Source: Lachnospiraceae bacterium OF09-6
Lineage (GTDB): Bacteria > Bacillota > Clostridia > Lachnospirales > Lachnospiraceae
Length of the DNA: 64,000 nucleotides
Assembly (NCBI GenBank): GCA_003435055.1
Contig: QUMM01000008.1
Coordinates: 1-64,000 of the forward strand
Reading direction: 5' to 3'
This document shows, one piece after another, positions 29,062-37,638 of the stretch. Under the pieces are notes generated by a model. The model saw only the letters and a program-made list of their open reading frames with translations, was not told the DNA's origin and ran no database searches. The number at the start of each line of letters is the position of its first letter. Position 1 is the stretch's first letter. A program made the translations under genes and the position numbers.

Positions 29062-29089
29062 ATTATAAAGTAAAATTTTATTTTGTCAA
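29062..29089 (-). promoter_or_regulatory. Promoter of binding-protein/kinase operon
   Basis: On the minus strand consensus TTGACA (29084-29089) and TATAAT (29062-29067) are 16 bp apart, about 105 bp before the ATG at 28956. Confidence 0.85.
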
Positions 29090-29194
29090 TATGTATGTAA
29101 TATAATTTCACGAATCATCATTTTATACAATTTGACGTAATGATTTTTGTTTACTTTTTCATCTCTTGTTATCTTGCGCCATTCTACATACCGG

Positions 29195-29345
29195 TTCATT
29201 CTGATTCTCCCCCGGAAAATATTGATTCTTGTTATTTTCGGGGTACTGTAACGGAAAACAATACTGATTTTACCACGGAAAATACTGATTCTTGTCATTT
29301 CCGGGGTACCACATCGAAGAAACGGCACTGATTCTACCACGGAAG
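29195..29345. repeat. Imperfect 63-bp repeats with CGGAAAATA/TATTTTCGG dyads
   Basis: Blocks starting CGGAAAATATTGATTCTTG (29213) and CGGAAAATACTGATTCTTG (29276) are 63 bp apart, each followed by a TTTTCGGGGTAC/TTTCCGGGGTAC end that pairs with its start. A third partial block is at 29252. On the minus strand the region is open (29086-29370) and would read as 21-residue repeats (RYSTPKITRI, CGTPEMTRI types), but no ribosome site is evident, so I do not call a gene. The rest of the 28957-29489 gap has only the two promoters. Confidence 0.7.
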
Positions 29346-29381
29346 TACTGATCAGCATCCTCCCAACCAAGATAAAATATT

Positions 29382-29410
29382 TTGCATCTGCACTTTCTTT
29401 GTAGTATAAT
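29382..29410 (+). promoter_or_regulatory. Promoter of the DUF975 gene
   Basis: TTGCAT (29382-29387), 17 bp, TATAAT (29405-29410) on the plus strand, about 80 bp upstream of ATG 29490. Confidence 0.8.
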
Positions 29411-29489
29411 AATACGAATATTGAGCAGAAGTCTGCCTCCCGGAGACATTCTTCTGATTCACCATAAGATTATATGGAGGTTTACAGAT

Positions 29490-30379
29490 ATGTGGAAACG
29501 TTCTGATTTAAAAAGAAATGCCAAAGCAGCTCTGAAGGCCAATTATCTGAAGTGTATGCTGGCAGCTATTATTCTGTTGTTTGCGGCAGGCAGTCAGACT
29601 TTTGGCGGTTCCTCGACATCCACCGTACAGGATGCCAGTGATGCTTATTATGAAAGTCTTGCCATGATGGAAATGGCTCAAACTCCGGATATCACAGCTA
29701 CTCTCACCAATACCGACAGTGCGCTGACAGAAAGTACTTATGAAACTATTTACAGCCGCGCACAAGAGCTGGCACAGGATCCTTCTCTGCGCATGTTGCG
29801 TCGTTTTGTAATGGGACCGATGCAGGTTATCTGGGATTATATTTCCGATTTTCTCGCGGTGCCAGTTCTTTTCTGCTGATGCTGCTTGGCATTCTGGTAC
29901 TGGAACCGATCTGCGTGGGAGGCGCCAGATTCTTTCTGGATAATGCCAAAAAGCCAGAGGAACAGACCAGCCTGAACCGGCTGACCATGGCTTTTCGTGA
30001 CCGCAATTATATGAATATTGTCCTGAACCTTTTATGGAGAGACATTATGATTACGCTGTGGTCTCTTCTGCTGGTGATCCCGGGCATTATCAAGTCCTAT
30101 GAATACCGCATGGTGCCATATCTTCTGGCTGAATATCCGGAAATGCGCCGTAAAGATGTTTTTCAGAAAAGCAAAGAAATGATGTATGGACAAAAATGGA
30201 AAGCCTTTTTACTGGACTGGTCCTTCTTTTTCTGGGATTACCTGAGCATTCTGACCTTTGGACTTGCCGGAATCTTTTTCGTATATCCTTATGAACATGC
30301 GGTAAATGCCGAATTATATCTGGAACTGAAGCGTCAGGAATACCGCAACGAATATGGTTCCGGAAGTTGGAACCAATAG
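29490..30379 (+). CDS. DUF975 membrane protein (one-base frameshift)
   Basis: Start ATG 29490 follows TGGAGG. The opening MWKRSDLKRNAKAALK is typical of the DUF975 family of Firmicute integral membrane proteins of unknown function. The frame breaks near 29857 (CTCGCGGTGCC): the first frame stops at 29877, the second resumes SSFLLMLLGILVLEPICVGG and runs to 30379. One added G restores GASSF and 296 residues, the usual size. About five hydrophobic segments and the conserved IPGIIKSYEYRMVPYLLAE follow. A transporter-like or envelope role is possible, but no function is established. The next gene starts 10 bp downstream. Confidence 0.8.
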
Positions 30380-30389
30380 GGGAGAATTT

Positions 30390-31013
30390 ATGAGATATTA
30401 TATTTCTGACTGCCATTTTTTTCACGGAGAACTGAATGACAAGATGGATTGCCGCGGATTTGATTCCACGGAAGAGATGAATGCTTATATGCTAAAAAAA
30501 TGGAACGCCAAAGTGCGTCCCAATGATGAAGTAGTGATCCTGGGAGATTTCTCCTGGGGGAAGCCTGATGAGACCAAAGAGCTTCTGAACCGGCTGAACG
30601 GCCGGTTATATCTCATCATCGGCAACCATGACCGTTTTCATGAAAATAATGCTTATCGTACCGATCGATTCGTATGGATGAAGCATTACGAGGAATTAAA
30701 AGATAACAAACGAAAAATCATTCTCAGCCATTATCCGATCATGTGTTATAACGGTCAATATTACCGCAATGAAAAAGGGGAGGAAAAGACTTACATGCTC
30801 TACGGACATGTGCATGACACCATGGATCAACGCCTGATTGAACGGTTTCAGGATATCACAAGAAATACCCGCCGCACTGACCGCAACGGAAAAGAAGTCC
30901 ATATTCCATGCAATATGATCAACTGCTTCTGCATGTATTCGGATTATACGCCGCTGACGCTGGATGAGTGGATTATCTGTGACCGGGAGCGACGAAAAGC
31001 CAGTGGAGGCTGA
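30390..31013 (+). CDS. Calcineurin-like metallophosphoesterase
   Basis: A 207-residue protein starting at ATG 30390 (GGGGAGAA upstream), following the DUF975 gene. Metal-binding motifs are in order: ISDCHFFHG (D-x-H), VILGDFSWG (GD), IIGNHDRF (GNHD), ILSHYPIM and LYGHVHD (GHxH). This is the short cytosolic MPE type often annotated as phosphoesterase or hydrolase; the substrate (nucleotide, phosphodiester or phosphoprotein) is not set by sequence. It probably shares a transcript with the membrane protein upstream. Confidence 0.9.
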   Translation: MRYYISDCHFFHGELNDKMDCRGFDSTEEMNAYMLKKWNAKVRPNDEVVILGDFSWGKPDETKELLNRLNGRLYLIIGNHDRFHENNAYRTDRFVWMKHYEELKDNKRKIILSHYPIMCYNGQYYRNEKGEEKTYMLYGHVHDTMDQRLIERFQDITRNTRRTDRNGKEVHIPCNMINCFCMYSDYTPLTLDEWIICDRERRKASGG

Positions 31014-31027
31014 GCCTCCAGCTGGCT

Positions 31028-31456
31028 TCAAAATTCATTATCTATAATCTTTAACAATTCCAGCATACTGAAAAATTCCTGTGTCTCACCCGTCTCTACA
31101 CATAAAATTTTCCCCTGCCAGGTCGCATTTTGTCTGTACTGCACATGAATCACCATTGTCCCTCTGACTCCCCGTTCCTGCAGCATCTCTTCACAGCCCC
31201 ACACCTTCTCCGGCTGGTCTGCCTGCTTTTCCCGCTCTGCTTTCTGATAACTGCGGGTCTTCATAGAACTCTGCGGATAATCCAGCCAGTCCATCAGTTC
31301 TTCCATCTTTCGCATCAGCTGCAGTTCATTCTGAAACCGAAACGGTTCCCGGCTGTAGCAGTCATACATCCTTCCCTGCTTCTCCGTCTCCGTGATCTGA
31401 TCTATGCACACATTTACAATATTCGGTGCCGAAATATTCATTCTATATTCCGTCAT
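31028..31456 (-). CDS. Hypothetical protein, paralogous at its C-terminus to the next small gene
   Basis: 142 residues, ATG 31456; no known family recognised. Its last 45 residues (GTMVIHVQYRQNATWQGKI and LELLKIID) match the 56-residue protein at 31474-31644 (GTFVVHIKCCENATWQGDV and LELIRLID). The N-terminal 95 residues are extra (charged, with QNELQLMRKMEELMDWLDYP). It follows the SARP-like regulator on the same strand with the small gene between, so the three probably form one operon. Confidence 0.65.
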   Translation of the reverse strand: MTEYRMNISAPNIVNVCIDQITETEKQGRMYDCYSREPFRFQNELQLMRKMEELMDWLDYPQSSMKTRSYQKAEREKQADQPEKVWGCEEMLQERGVRGTMVIHVQYRQNATWQGKILCVETGETQEFFSMLELLKIIDNEF

Positions 31457-31473
31457 GTTTTCTGTCTCCTGTC

Positions 31474-31644
31474 CTATTCTTCCGACATATCCAGTGCACC
31501 GTCAATCAGGCGAATCAACTCCAGCGCACTGCGGAAACTTTCTTTTTTATTCTCCTCGGCCCAGGTAACATCACCCTGCCAGGTCGCATTTTCACAACAT
31601 TTGATATGAACCACAAAGGTTCCAGATTTCTTTTTATTTTCCAC
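31474..31644 (-). CDS. Small hypothetical protein (56 residues)
   Basis: A GTG start at 31644 with GAAGAGGA seven to ten bases upstream opens a 57-codon frame. It has a shared core, GTFVVHIKCCENATWQGDV then LELIRLID, with the C-terminus of the neighbouring 142-residue protein. This conservation between adjacent genes supports real coding. Compact alpha/beta, no signal peptide. Function unknown; context is the SARP-like regulator just upstream. Confidence 0.65.
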   Translation of the reverse strand: MENKKKSGTFVVHIKCCENATWQGDVTWAEENKKESFRSALELIRLIDGALDMSEE

Positions 31645-31747
31645 GTATTTTTCCTCTTCCAGACTACACCTGATGTTACGCTTTTATTATATCAGAACTT
31701 CTATTTCATAAACTATTTCGTATCTGTTCAGTTCCTTCACAGTTACA

Positions 31748-33046
31748 CTATTTCCACATGTTCTTTTTTTCTTTGAATTTTTTCTCTGGCTTTGGCTTCT
31801 CCTCTTCGCAGATCTCAGCAATGGATGCCACATAAAAATCAATGTAATAACCTGTTGTTTCTTCCATTTTCTGAAAGTTCTGGTCAATACGATGTGATAC
31901 GACGGAGCAATTCTCCTGCTGAATCTCCGACAGCATGATCAGATACTGTGAATAATTGTATCTGGTATAAAAATCTCCGCTACGAAGAGAAATGCGGATC
32001 GCTTCAGACAACTGATGGGAGGCTTCCCGGTCTTTCCCCATCTCATCTCCGCATACCTGATTCTTCTGATTCTTCAGAGTACAGAGCATAATAAATACCG
32101 AGATCCCCTTTCGCTCCATGATCCTGCTGAATACATGATAAATATCCACAAAGCTCGGAAACGTACAGAAATATGCGCCTCTTTTCTTTTCTTTTTCTAC
32201 CAGTCTGTGGCGGATATCATCAAGCGCACCTGCCGCCTGAGACATTCGCTCTCCCATGATCCGAAAACGCTTCAGCATTTCCGGAGATGGTGCCAGCCCA
32301 AATTCATCCAGCGTCTTTTTCGTTGTCCGCTCATATACTTCCATGGCCTCTTTAAATCGCGCCAGAGCAATCAGGCCGTCGATCTCCCACTCCTGCCATT
32401 CTTCAAACGGATAAATCTCAGCTGCTGCATGAGCCAGTTCCACCAGTTCCTCATACCGTTCCCTGCTCATCAGTTCACGGCATGCTTCATTCATACAGTA
32501 AAAATACTGCTCTCTGCAGGCTGCGTTACGCACGGATACCCAATCTTCTCCAATCATACTCGGCAGGAATTCTCCGGTATACATCCGACAGGCCGCCACA
32601 CAATCACGCAGCTGCTCCTCCAGCGTATCTGCCAGTCTGGCCTGACGAGCTTTTTCGCTGAATTCCAGTGCATCCACGCTCACCGGGATTCTCTCATCCC
32701 AATAACACATACCGCTTTTAATCACAACAAAATTGCTCTCTGGCAGTCCGGCTGCTTTCAACTGCTTTCTCATACGAAAAATGGTATTGTTCAGACTGCC
32801 ATTCTTGTTCTCCACACTGTCATCCCGGCCATAAAGTGCATCAATCAGGCTGGTCTTGGCCACGCCCTCTTTTCCAGCCAGAAGCAATATCTGGAGCAGC
32901 TGTGTTGTCTTGGACAATGTATTCCGGTCCAGCACAATCTCACGATTCTGGTACTGAAGAGAAAAACCACCCAACATCTTTGCAGTCAATACATTATCAG
33001 GTGATAGCTTTCCCGCATCTTCTGTTTTCTTCTTTTCTTCTGCCAT
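31748..33046 (-). CDS. SARP-like regulator with bacterial transcriptional activator domain
   Basis: 432 residues, ATG 33046 (AAGAGGAAAAG upstream). Order: an OmpR-like winged helix (about 20-110, KMLGGFSLQYQNREIVLD and TTQLLQILLLAGKEGVAK), a BTAD helical repeat domain (about 120-265, RYEELVELAHAAAEIYPFEE), then a C-terminal part (about 290-410) whose SGDFYTRYNYSQYLIML resembles a GGDEF/GGEEF fold that has lost its catalytic loop (inference). The lysine-rich tail is KPKPEKKFKEKK. Such proteins are common in Lachnospiraceae and regulate neighbouring genes; the target here may be the paralogous small genes downstream. Confidence 0.8.
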   Translation of the reverse strand: MAEEKKKTEDAGKLSPDNVLTAKMLGGFSLQYQNREIVLDRNTLSKTTQLLQILLLAGKEGVAKTSLIDALYGRDDSVENKNGSLNNTIFRMRKQLKAAGLPESNFVVIKSGMCYWDERIPVSVDALEFSEKARQARLADTLEEQLRDCVAACRMYTGEFLPSMIGEDWVSVRNAACREQYFYCMNEACRELMSRERYEELVELAHAAAEIYPFEEWQEWEIDGLIALARFKEAMEVYERTTKKTLDEFGLAPSPEMLKRFRIMGERMSQAAGALDDIRHRLVEKEKKRGAYFCTFPSFVDIYHVFSRIMERKGISVFIMLCTLKNQKNQVCGDEMGKDREASHQLSEAIRISLRSGDFYTRYNYSQYLIMLSEIQQENCSVVSHRIDQNFQKMEETTGYYIDFYVASIAEICEEEKPKPEKKFKEKKNMWK

Positions 33047-33282
33047 TTTTCTTTTCCTCTTGGATTTTTCAGCATATTCATTTCACATCTTCACAGATAC
33101 TTTTATTTTTGAACAGCTAATTATAATGTACCATTCCTGCCAGTTTCTGACAAGTTTCTGCAAATTATTTTTTCAAAAAATGAGTCTTGATTCTATGATG
33201 ATCTGTGCTAAAATGATTACTGTTCAGATTGGTCATACCAACCTGAATTTCTAACATCTGATCTATGAGAGGAATTGATATT

Positions 33283-33762
33283 ATGGCAAAAGAAGTAAAG
33301 ACAAATGCTATGCGCATTCTTGACAAGAATAAAATCCCATATGAACTGCTTTCCTATGAATGTGATGAATTCATAGACGGTCTGCATACCGCAGAAAAGA
33401 CCGGTGCCCCGGTCGAACAGTCCTTTAAGACTCTGGTCGCCCAGGGTAAGAGCAAAGCCTACTACGTATTTGTAGTGCCCATTGCTGAAGAAATAGACCT
33501 GAAACTGGCAGCCAAAGTAGCCGGTGAAAAATCCATCGAAATGATCCATGTAAAAGATATCACTGCTGTGACCGGATACGTCAGAGGTGGCTGTACTCCG
33601 ATTGGCATGAAAAAACAGTTTCCGACATTTATCCAGGAAAGCGCAAAAAACTACGATCAGATCTATGTCAGTGGCGGCCGTATCGGCTATACCCTGAAGC
33701 TTTCTCCGCAGGATCTGGCTGGTCTGGTGCATGCTGTCTTCGCAGATTTTATCGTGAAATAA
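33283..33762 (+). CDS. ybaK: Cys-tRNA(Pro)/Cys-tRNA(Cys) deacylase (YbaK/EbsC)
   Basis: A 159-residue editing protein that clears mischarged Cys-tRNA(Pro). ATG 33283 is preceded by GAGAGGA; the in-frame ATG 18 bp upstream overlaps that site. Motifs: KTNAMRILDKNKIPYELLSYE at the N-terminus, VEQSFKTLVAQG, KVAGEKSIEMIH and GYVRGGCTPIGMKK (active-site loop). The gene stands alone between two opposing operons. Confidence 0.93.
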   Translation: MAKEVKTNAMRILDKNKIPYELLSYECDEFIDGLHTAEKTGAPVEQSFKTLVAQGKSKAYYVFVVPIAEEIDLKLAAKVAGEKSIEMIHVKDITAVTGYVRGGCTPIGMKKQFPTFIQESAKNYDQIYVSGGRIGYTLKLSPQDLAGLVHAVFADFIVK

Positions 33763-33763
33763 G

Positions 33764-33798
33764 CCATTGGGGTCATTGGGGACGGGGGGCCATTGGCT
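33764..33798. repeat. REP-like CATTGGGG/ATTGGGGACGG motif
   Basis: Three copies of CATTGG in CCATTGGGGTCATTGGGG and ACGGGGGGCCATTGG follow the ybaK stop directly, in the same relation to a gene end as the element at 14711-14735. Confidence 0.5.
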
Positions 33799-33802
33799 CA
33801 CC

Positions 33803-35047
33803 CTATGATCGATAATCCCCGTTGATCTTTACATAATCATAAGTCAGGTCACAGCCCCAGGCTTTGGCCTGTGCTTTGCCTTGCTTGAGTTCCACCAGAA
33901 TATGGATCTCTTCTGCGGAAAGGATCTTTGCTGCTTCTTCTTCTGAGAATTCCACACCGGATCCATCTCTGCACACTGCAATTTTTCCAAATTCAGATTC
34001 AAAATCTACGTCTACTTTATCAATATCAAATTCTGCTTCTGCATATCCGATGGCACACAGCACACGTCCCCAGTTGGCATCTTCACCGAACATCGCGCAT
34101 TTTAACAATGGGGAACGGATCACGCTCTTGGCAATGATAATAGCAGTCTCCTGATCCGGTGCACCAGTTACGCTGCATTCCAGAAGTTTGCTTGCGCCCT
34201 CACCATCTGCTGCCAGCATACGGGTCATGTTCATCATAACGATATACAAAGCCTGGCGGAAGATATCATATGCTTCACCCTCTTTGTCAATCAGCTGATT
34301 TCCAGCCAGTCCATTGGCCATAACCGTTACGGTATCATTTGTAGATGTGTCTCCATCTACGCTGAGACAGTTGTAGGTAACTTTTACCACATCACTTAAC
34401 GCTTTCTGAATCAATTCCGGTGTAATAGCCACATCAGAAGTAAGGAAATTCAGGGTAGTAGCCATATTCGGATGAATCATGCCGCTTCCCTTTGCCATGC
34501 CGCCCATACGACAGAGGGCATCCCCTATTTTAAATTCTACTGCCACCTGCTTCATCACCGTATCAGTGGTCATAATCGCATAAGCTGCACGGTCATTGCC
34601 ATCTGCAGTCATTCCTTCTGCCAGTGGTTTCATATATTCTTCAAACGGCTGAATAGAAAGTCTCTGTCCAATGACACCGGTTGATCCGATAATCACCTCT
34701 TCCGGCTGAATTCCAAGCTGATCTGCTGCCAGCTGGCATGCCTTTTCTGCAATCTCGATCCCATCAAAATTGCAGGTATTGGCATTCTTGGAATTTGCCA
34801 GTATCGCACGGGCAATACCGTGGCTTTTTTTCAGATTCTCACGGGTCACAATCACAGGCGCACCTTTTACTTTATTCTGTGTATACACACCTGCTGCACT
34901 GCAAGGTTCCTGGCTATATACCAGGCACATATCGTTTTTCTTTTTATCTGGATTAATCCCCGCATTTAATCCATTAGCAACAAATCCCTTTGCTGCGCAG
35001 ACACCGCCGTCCACATAGATATATCCTTCAAAATTCTCCAGCTTCAT
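33803..35047 (-). CDS. argJ: Bifunctional ornithine acetyltransferase / N-acetylglutamate synthase
   Basis: ArgJ recycles the acetyl group in arginine synthesis and, in its bifunctional form, also makes N-acetylglutamate. I use ATG 35047 (GGAGG eight bases upstream); ATG 35053 is too close to that site. The 414 residues include NSKNANTCNFDG, STGVIGQRL, the self-cleavage site KGSGMIHPNMATTL (cut before Thr) and SVDGDTSTNDT. The end RVLCAIGYAEAEFD is usual. No other arg gene is adjacent; in many Firmicutes argJ lies with argB/C/D. Confidence 0.95.
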   Translation of the reverse strand: MKLENFEGYIYVDGGVCAAKGFVANGLNAGINPDKKKNDMCLVYSQEPCSAAGVYTQNKVKGAPVIVTRENLKKSHGIARAILANSKNANTCNFDGIEIAEKACQLAADQLGIQPEEVIIGSTGVIGQRLSIQPFEEYMKPLAEGMTADGNDRAAYAIMTTDTVMKQVAVEFKIGDALCRMGGMAKGSGMIHPNMATTLNFLTSDVAITPELIQKALSDVVKVTYNCLSVDGDTSTNDTVTVMANGLAGNQLIDKEGEAYDIFRQALYIVMMNMTRMLAADGEGASKLLECSVTGAPDQETAIIIAKSVIRSPLLKCAMFGEDANWGRVLCAIGYAEAEFDIDKVDVDFESEFGKIAVCRDGSGVEFSEEEAAKILSAEEIHILVELKQGKAQAKAWGCDLTYDYVKINGDYRS

Positions 35048-35080
35048 TTTCATTTCCTCCTCATCTGTCCTATACCGCTT

Positions 35081-36037
35081 TTACTGTATTATAATCTGAT
35101 TTGGTGCAGTAAAGAAAGTAAAAATCGTACAGCCAAGACTTTCCATCAAATCCATCTTTTTCTTTGTACTACGTTTACTGTCACTGTTTATCAGCCATGC
35201 CGGTGCATCAAAAAATGCTGCCTTCGGTGCCACTAGCTCATAAAATGCCGCTTTCGGTCCACCATAGCCATGATGTCCCATCTGCACATAATCAGATTTC
35301 AGTTTTTCTCCATAAGTATCAATCAGCTCCTCCGTTAATGCTTTTCCCACATCACTGCAAAACAACATACTTTCCTTTTCACCGCTGATCCGGAACATAA
35401 TCGCCCCATCATTCATCAGGTCATCTGACAGTTCGTCTACTCTGTCGCTGTAAGCTGACAGAATCTCCACTTTCAATCCGTTCAACAAAGTCAGTTCGTC
35501 ACCGGCATGTACAAATTCCAACGGAATGTCCATCTGTCGGAACTGTTCCAGCGCACTGTAATCATCCCAGTCTGCATTTTCTTTCATCAGTTCCTCACTC
35601 GGATGTTCAGCCGTATAAATATGGTTGATCACAACTCCCTGGGGATCATTGTAAATCGTCATAAACGCATTGATATGATCCGGATGAGGATGAGTCAGAA
35701 TCCAGGCCTCCACGGAATTGCCATACTGTGCAATGATCTTCCGCAGCCTCGGCACCTCATAATTGCACCCTCCGTCTACAATTACCAGTCCGCTTTCCGT
35801 CGTAATGGTATAACAATTTTCCTGATCCTTTGTGGCATCACCAAATTGTGTTACCTTCCATCCAGTTCCCTGAGGATCCAGATCCGGAATCATATCCAGA
35901 CGTGGATCCGACTGACTTTCCTCCTGCATGGCCAGGACAGTAGCTGCCAGACTGTTTATTTTTCCATTTACCTTATAAATACCAAATCCCAACGCCAGAA
36001 CAATTATCAGGCTGAGTACTGTAATTATTTTTTTCAT
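35081..36037 (-). CDS. Metallo-beta-lactamase-fold hydrolase (ComEC C-terminal type), exported
   Basis: ATG 36037 (AAAGGGAGCGGG upstream; a longer frame with no site exists) gives 318 residues. The N-terminal helix KIITVLSLIIVLALGFGIY is an uncleaved anchor or signal. The MBL core holds VDGGCNYE, the metal motif LTHPHPDHINAFM, FCSDVGKAL and MGHHGYGG. This resembles the extracellular nuclease-like domains of ComEC or other exported MBL enzymes. The substrate is unknown. Confidence 0.8.
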   Translation of the reverse strand: MKKIITVLSLIIVLALGFGIYKVNGKINSLAATVLAMQEESQSDPRLDMIPDLDPQGTGWKVTQFGDATKDQENCYTITTESGLVIVDGGCNYEVPRLRKIIAQYGNSVEAWILTHPHPDHINAFMTIYNDPQGVVINHIYTAEHPSEELMKENADWDDYSALEQFRQMDIPLEFVHAGDELTLLNGLKVEILSAYSDRVDELSDDLMNDGAIMFRISGEKESMLFCSDVGKALTEELIDTYGEKLKSDYVQMGHHGYGGPKAAFYELVAPKAAFFDAPAWLINSDSKRSTKKKMDLMESLGCTIFTFFTAPNQIIIQ

Positions 36038-36152
36038 TCCCGCTCCCTTTCGTTTTTTATTGTAAATTTGTAAATTCAGAACCATACATGAATTCACACA
36101 CTCTCATTATAAACGAATTTATACATTTGCAAAGAATAAATTTAAAATGTTC

Positions 36153-36181
36153 TTGACATCAATTTTTTTCTATGCTACTTT
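36153..36181 (+). promoter_or_regulatory. Candidate promoter of the first MATE gene
   Basis: TTGACA followed at 17 bp by TACTTT on the plus strand; the -10 box is weak. It lies upstream of the leader hairpin at 36231-36266. Confidence 0.45.
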
Positions 36182-36230
36182 ATAAGTCCAAAACTCATGT
36201 GAATTTTTCTAAACAGCAATGTTTATTTTT

Positions 36231-36266
36231 CGTCACATCACCATACTAGTGATGTGGCGTTTTTTT
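36231..36266 (+). terminator. Leader terminator/attenuator before the MATE gene
   Basis: CGTCACATCAC / GTGATGTGGCG arms around CATACTA, followed by seven T (36260-36266). It ends only about 17 bp before ATG 36284, on the same strand, and no coding gene precedes it on this strand, so it looks like a premature terminator in the leader of the MATE gene. Confidence 0.75.
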
Positions 36267-36283
36267 GTGGAAAAGGAGAACTT

Positions 36284-37624
36284 ATGAATCAGACGTTTAT
36301 GAAAGAAAAGAAGATTTTGCCACTGGTACTGTCCATGTCTCTTCCAATGGTCTTATCCATGCTGGTGAATTCTCTTTACAACATTATTGACAGTTATTTT
36401 GTAGCTAAAATCAGTGAGAATGCCATGACAGCCCTCTCTCTGGTGTATCCCTTGCAGATTTTAATTAACGCTGTGGCCGTTGGTCTTGGCATTGGTCTGA
36501 ATACTGCCGCTTCTTTTTATCTTGGCGCCCAGAACCACGAAAAAGCCGATGATGCCGCCTCCCTTGGTATGGTCTTAAGTGTGATTCATGGATTGGTGCT
36601 GACCTTTATCTGCATCCTGATTGTGCCATCTTTCCTGCATCTGTTTACTCAGGATGAAGCCATAATCTCTTATGCTCTGACCTACTCCTATATTGTGTTT
36701 GCCTTTACCACCCCAATTACCATCAGTATCGCTATGGAGAAAGTATTCCAGGCAGAGGGACAGATGGTAATCACCATGACCACCATGCTTTGTGGATGTA
36801 TTACCAATATTATCCTGGATCCGATCTTTATCTTTGGTCTGGGACCGGTGCCTGAAATGGGCATTGCCGGTGCTGCCCGGGCTACCGGAATCGGTCAGAT
36901 CGTTCCGATGGTGTTGTATTTTATCATTTATCTGAAAAAGCCTCTGCCACTTCGCCTTCGTATACGAAAAGGTATGTTTGACCGGAAATTGTGCGGACGT
37001 ATCTATGGTGTTGGAATTCCTGCTGCACTGAATATGGCATTACCCTCTTTGATGATCACTGCACTCAATGGCATTCTGGCTTCTTTTTCTGCGGTATATG
37101 TACTGGTGCTGGGTATTTATTACAAGCTGCAAACCTTTATCTATCTGACAGCTAATGGTATTGTCCAGGGCATTCGTCCGATTGTCGGGTACAATTACGG
37201 AGCCGGTGAATACAAGAGAGTCAAAAAAGTATTTCAAACCGCACTGGTTCTGATTGCCGGTGTGATGCTGGCCGGAACCATCATCTGCATGATCTTTGCA
37301 TCCTGGCTGATGGGGCTGTTCACATCCAATCTGGAGACCATCTCCGCAGGATGTACTGCTCTTCGTATTATCAGCATCGGATTCCTTGTTTCATCCATAT
37401 CCGTTACCGCCAGCGGACTGCTGGAGGGGCTGGGACAGGGCACTCTGTCTTTAATTATCTCTTTTATGAGATATCTTCTGGTTATTGTACCGGCTGCATT
37501 TCTGCTGAGTAAAGCATTCGGTGCTGTCGGTGTATGGCATGCCTTCTGGATTGCAGAAGCCGTATCCGCATTTACCTCTTATCTCATTTACCGTAAAAAA
37601 ATAGTTCAGGGATTGCTTCGATAA
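36284..37624 (+). CDS. MATE-family efflux transporter
   Basis: 446 residues; ATG 36284 (AAAAGGAGAA upstream; the longer frame overlaps the terminator). Twelve helices in two halves: LPLVLSMSLPMVLSMLVNSLYNIIDSYFVA opens it, then QAEGQMVITMTTMLCGCITNIILDPIFIF and ANGIVQGIRPIVGYNYGAG, typical of the DinF/MATE group of drug/sodium antiporters. A leader terminator suggests inducible expression. Substrate unknown. Confidence 0.93.
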   Translation: MNQTFMKEKKILPLVLSMSLPMVLSMLVNSLYNIIDSYFVAKISENAMTALSLVYPLQILINAVAVGLGIGLNTAASFYLGAQNHEKADDAASLGMVLSVIHGLVLTFICILIVPSFLHLFTQDEAIISYALTYSYIVFAFTTPITISIAMEKVFQAEGQMVITMTTMLCGCITNIILDPIFIFGLGPVPEMGIAGAARATGIGQIVPMVLYFIIYLKKPLPLRLRIRKGMFDRKLCGRIYGVGIPAALNMALPSLMITALNGILASFSAVYVLVLGIYYKLQTFIYLTANGIVQGIRPIVGYNYGAGEYKRVKKVFQTALVLIAGVMLAGTIICMIFASWLMGLFTSNLETISAGCTALRIISIGFLVSSISVTASGLLEGLGQGTLSLIISFMRYLLVIVPAAFLLSKAFGAVGVWHAFWIAEAVSAFTSYLIYRKKIVQGLLR

Positions 37625-37638
37625 GCAATCCCTGAATT

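Noticed and set aside
28957..29360. Possible CRISPR array from the repeated CGGAAAATA units
   Set aside because: Units are few, unequal, without spacer-like unique DNA of constant length, and there are no cas genes.
29086..29370. Minus-strand 94-codon repeat frame as a gene
   Set aside because: No ribosome site, overlaps the promoter of the importer operon, and explained by a 63-bp DNA repeat; kept only as a repeat and a finding.
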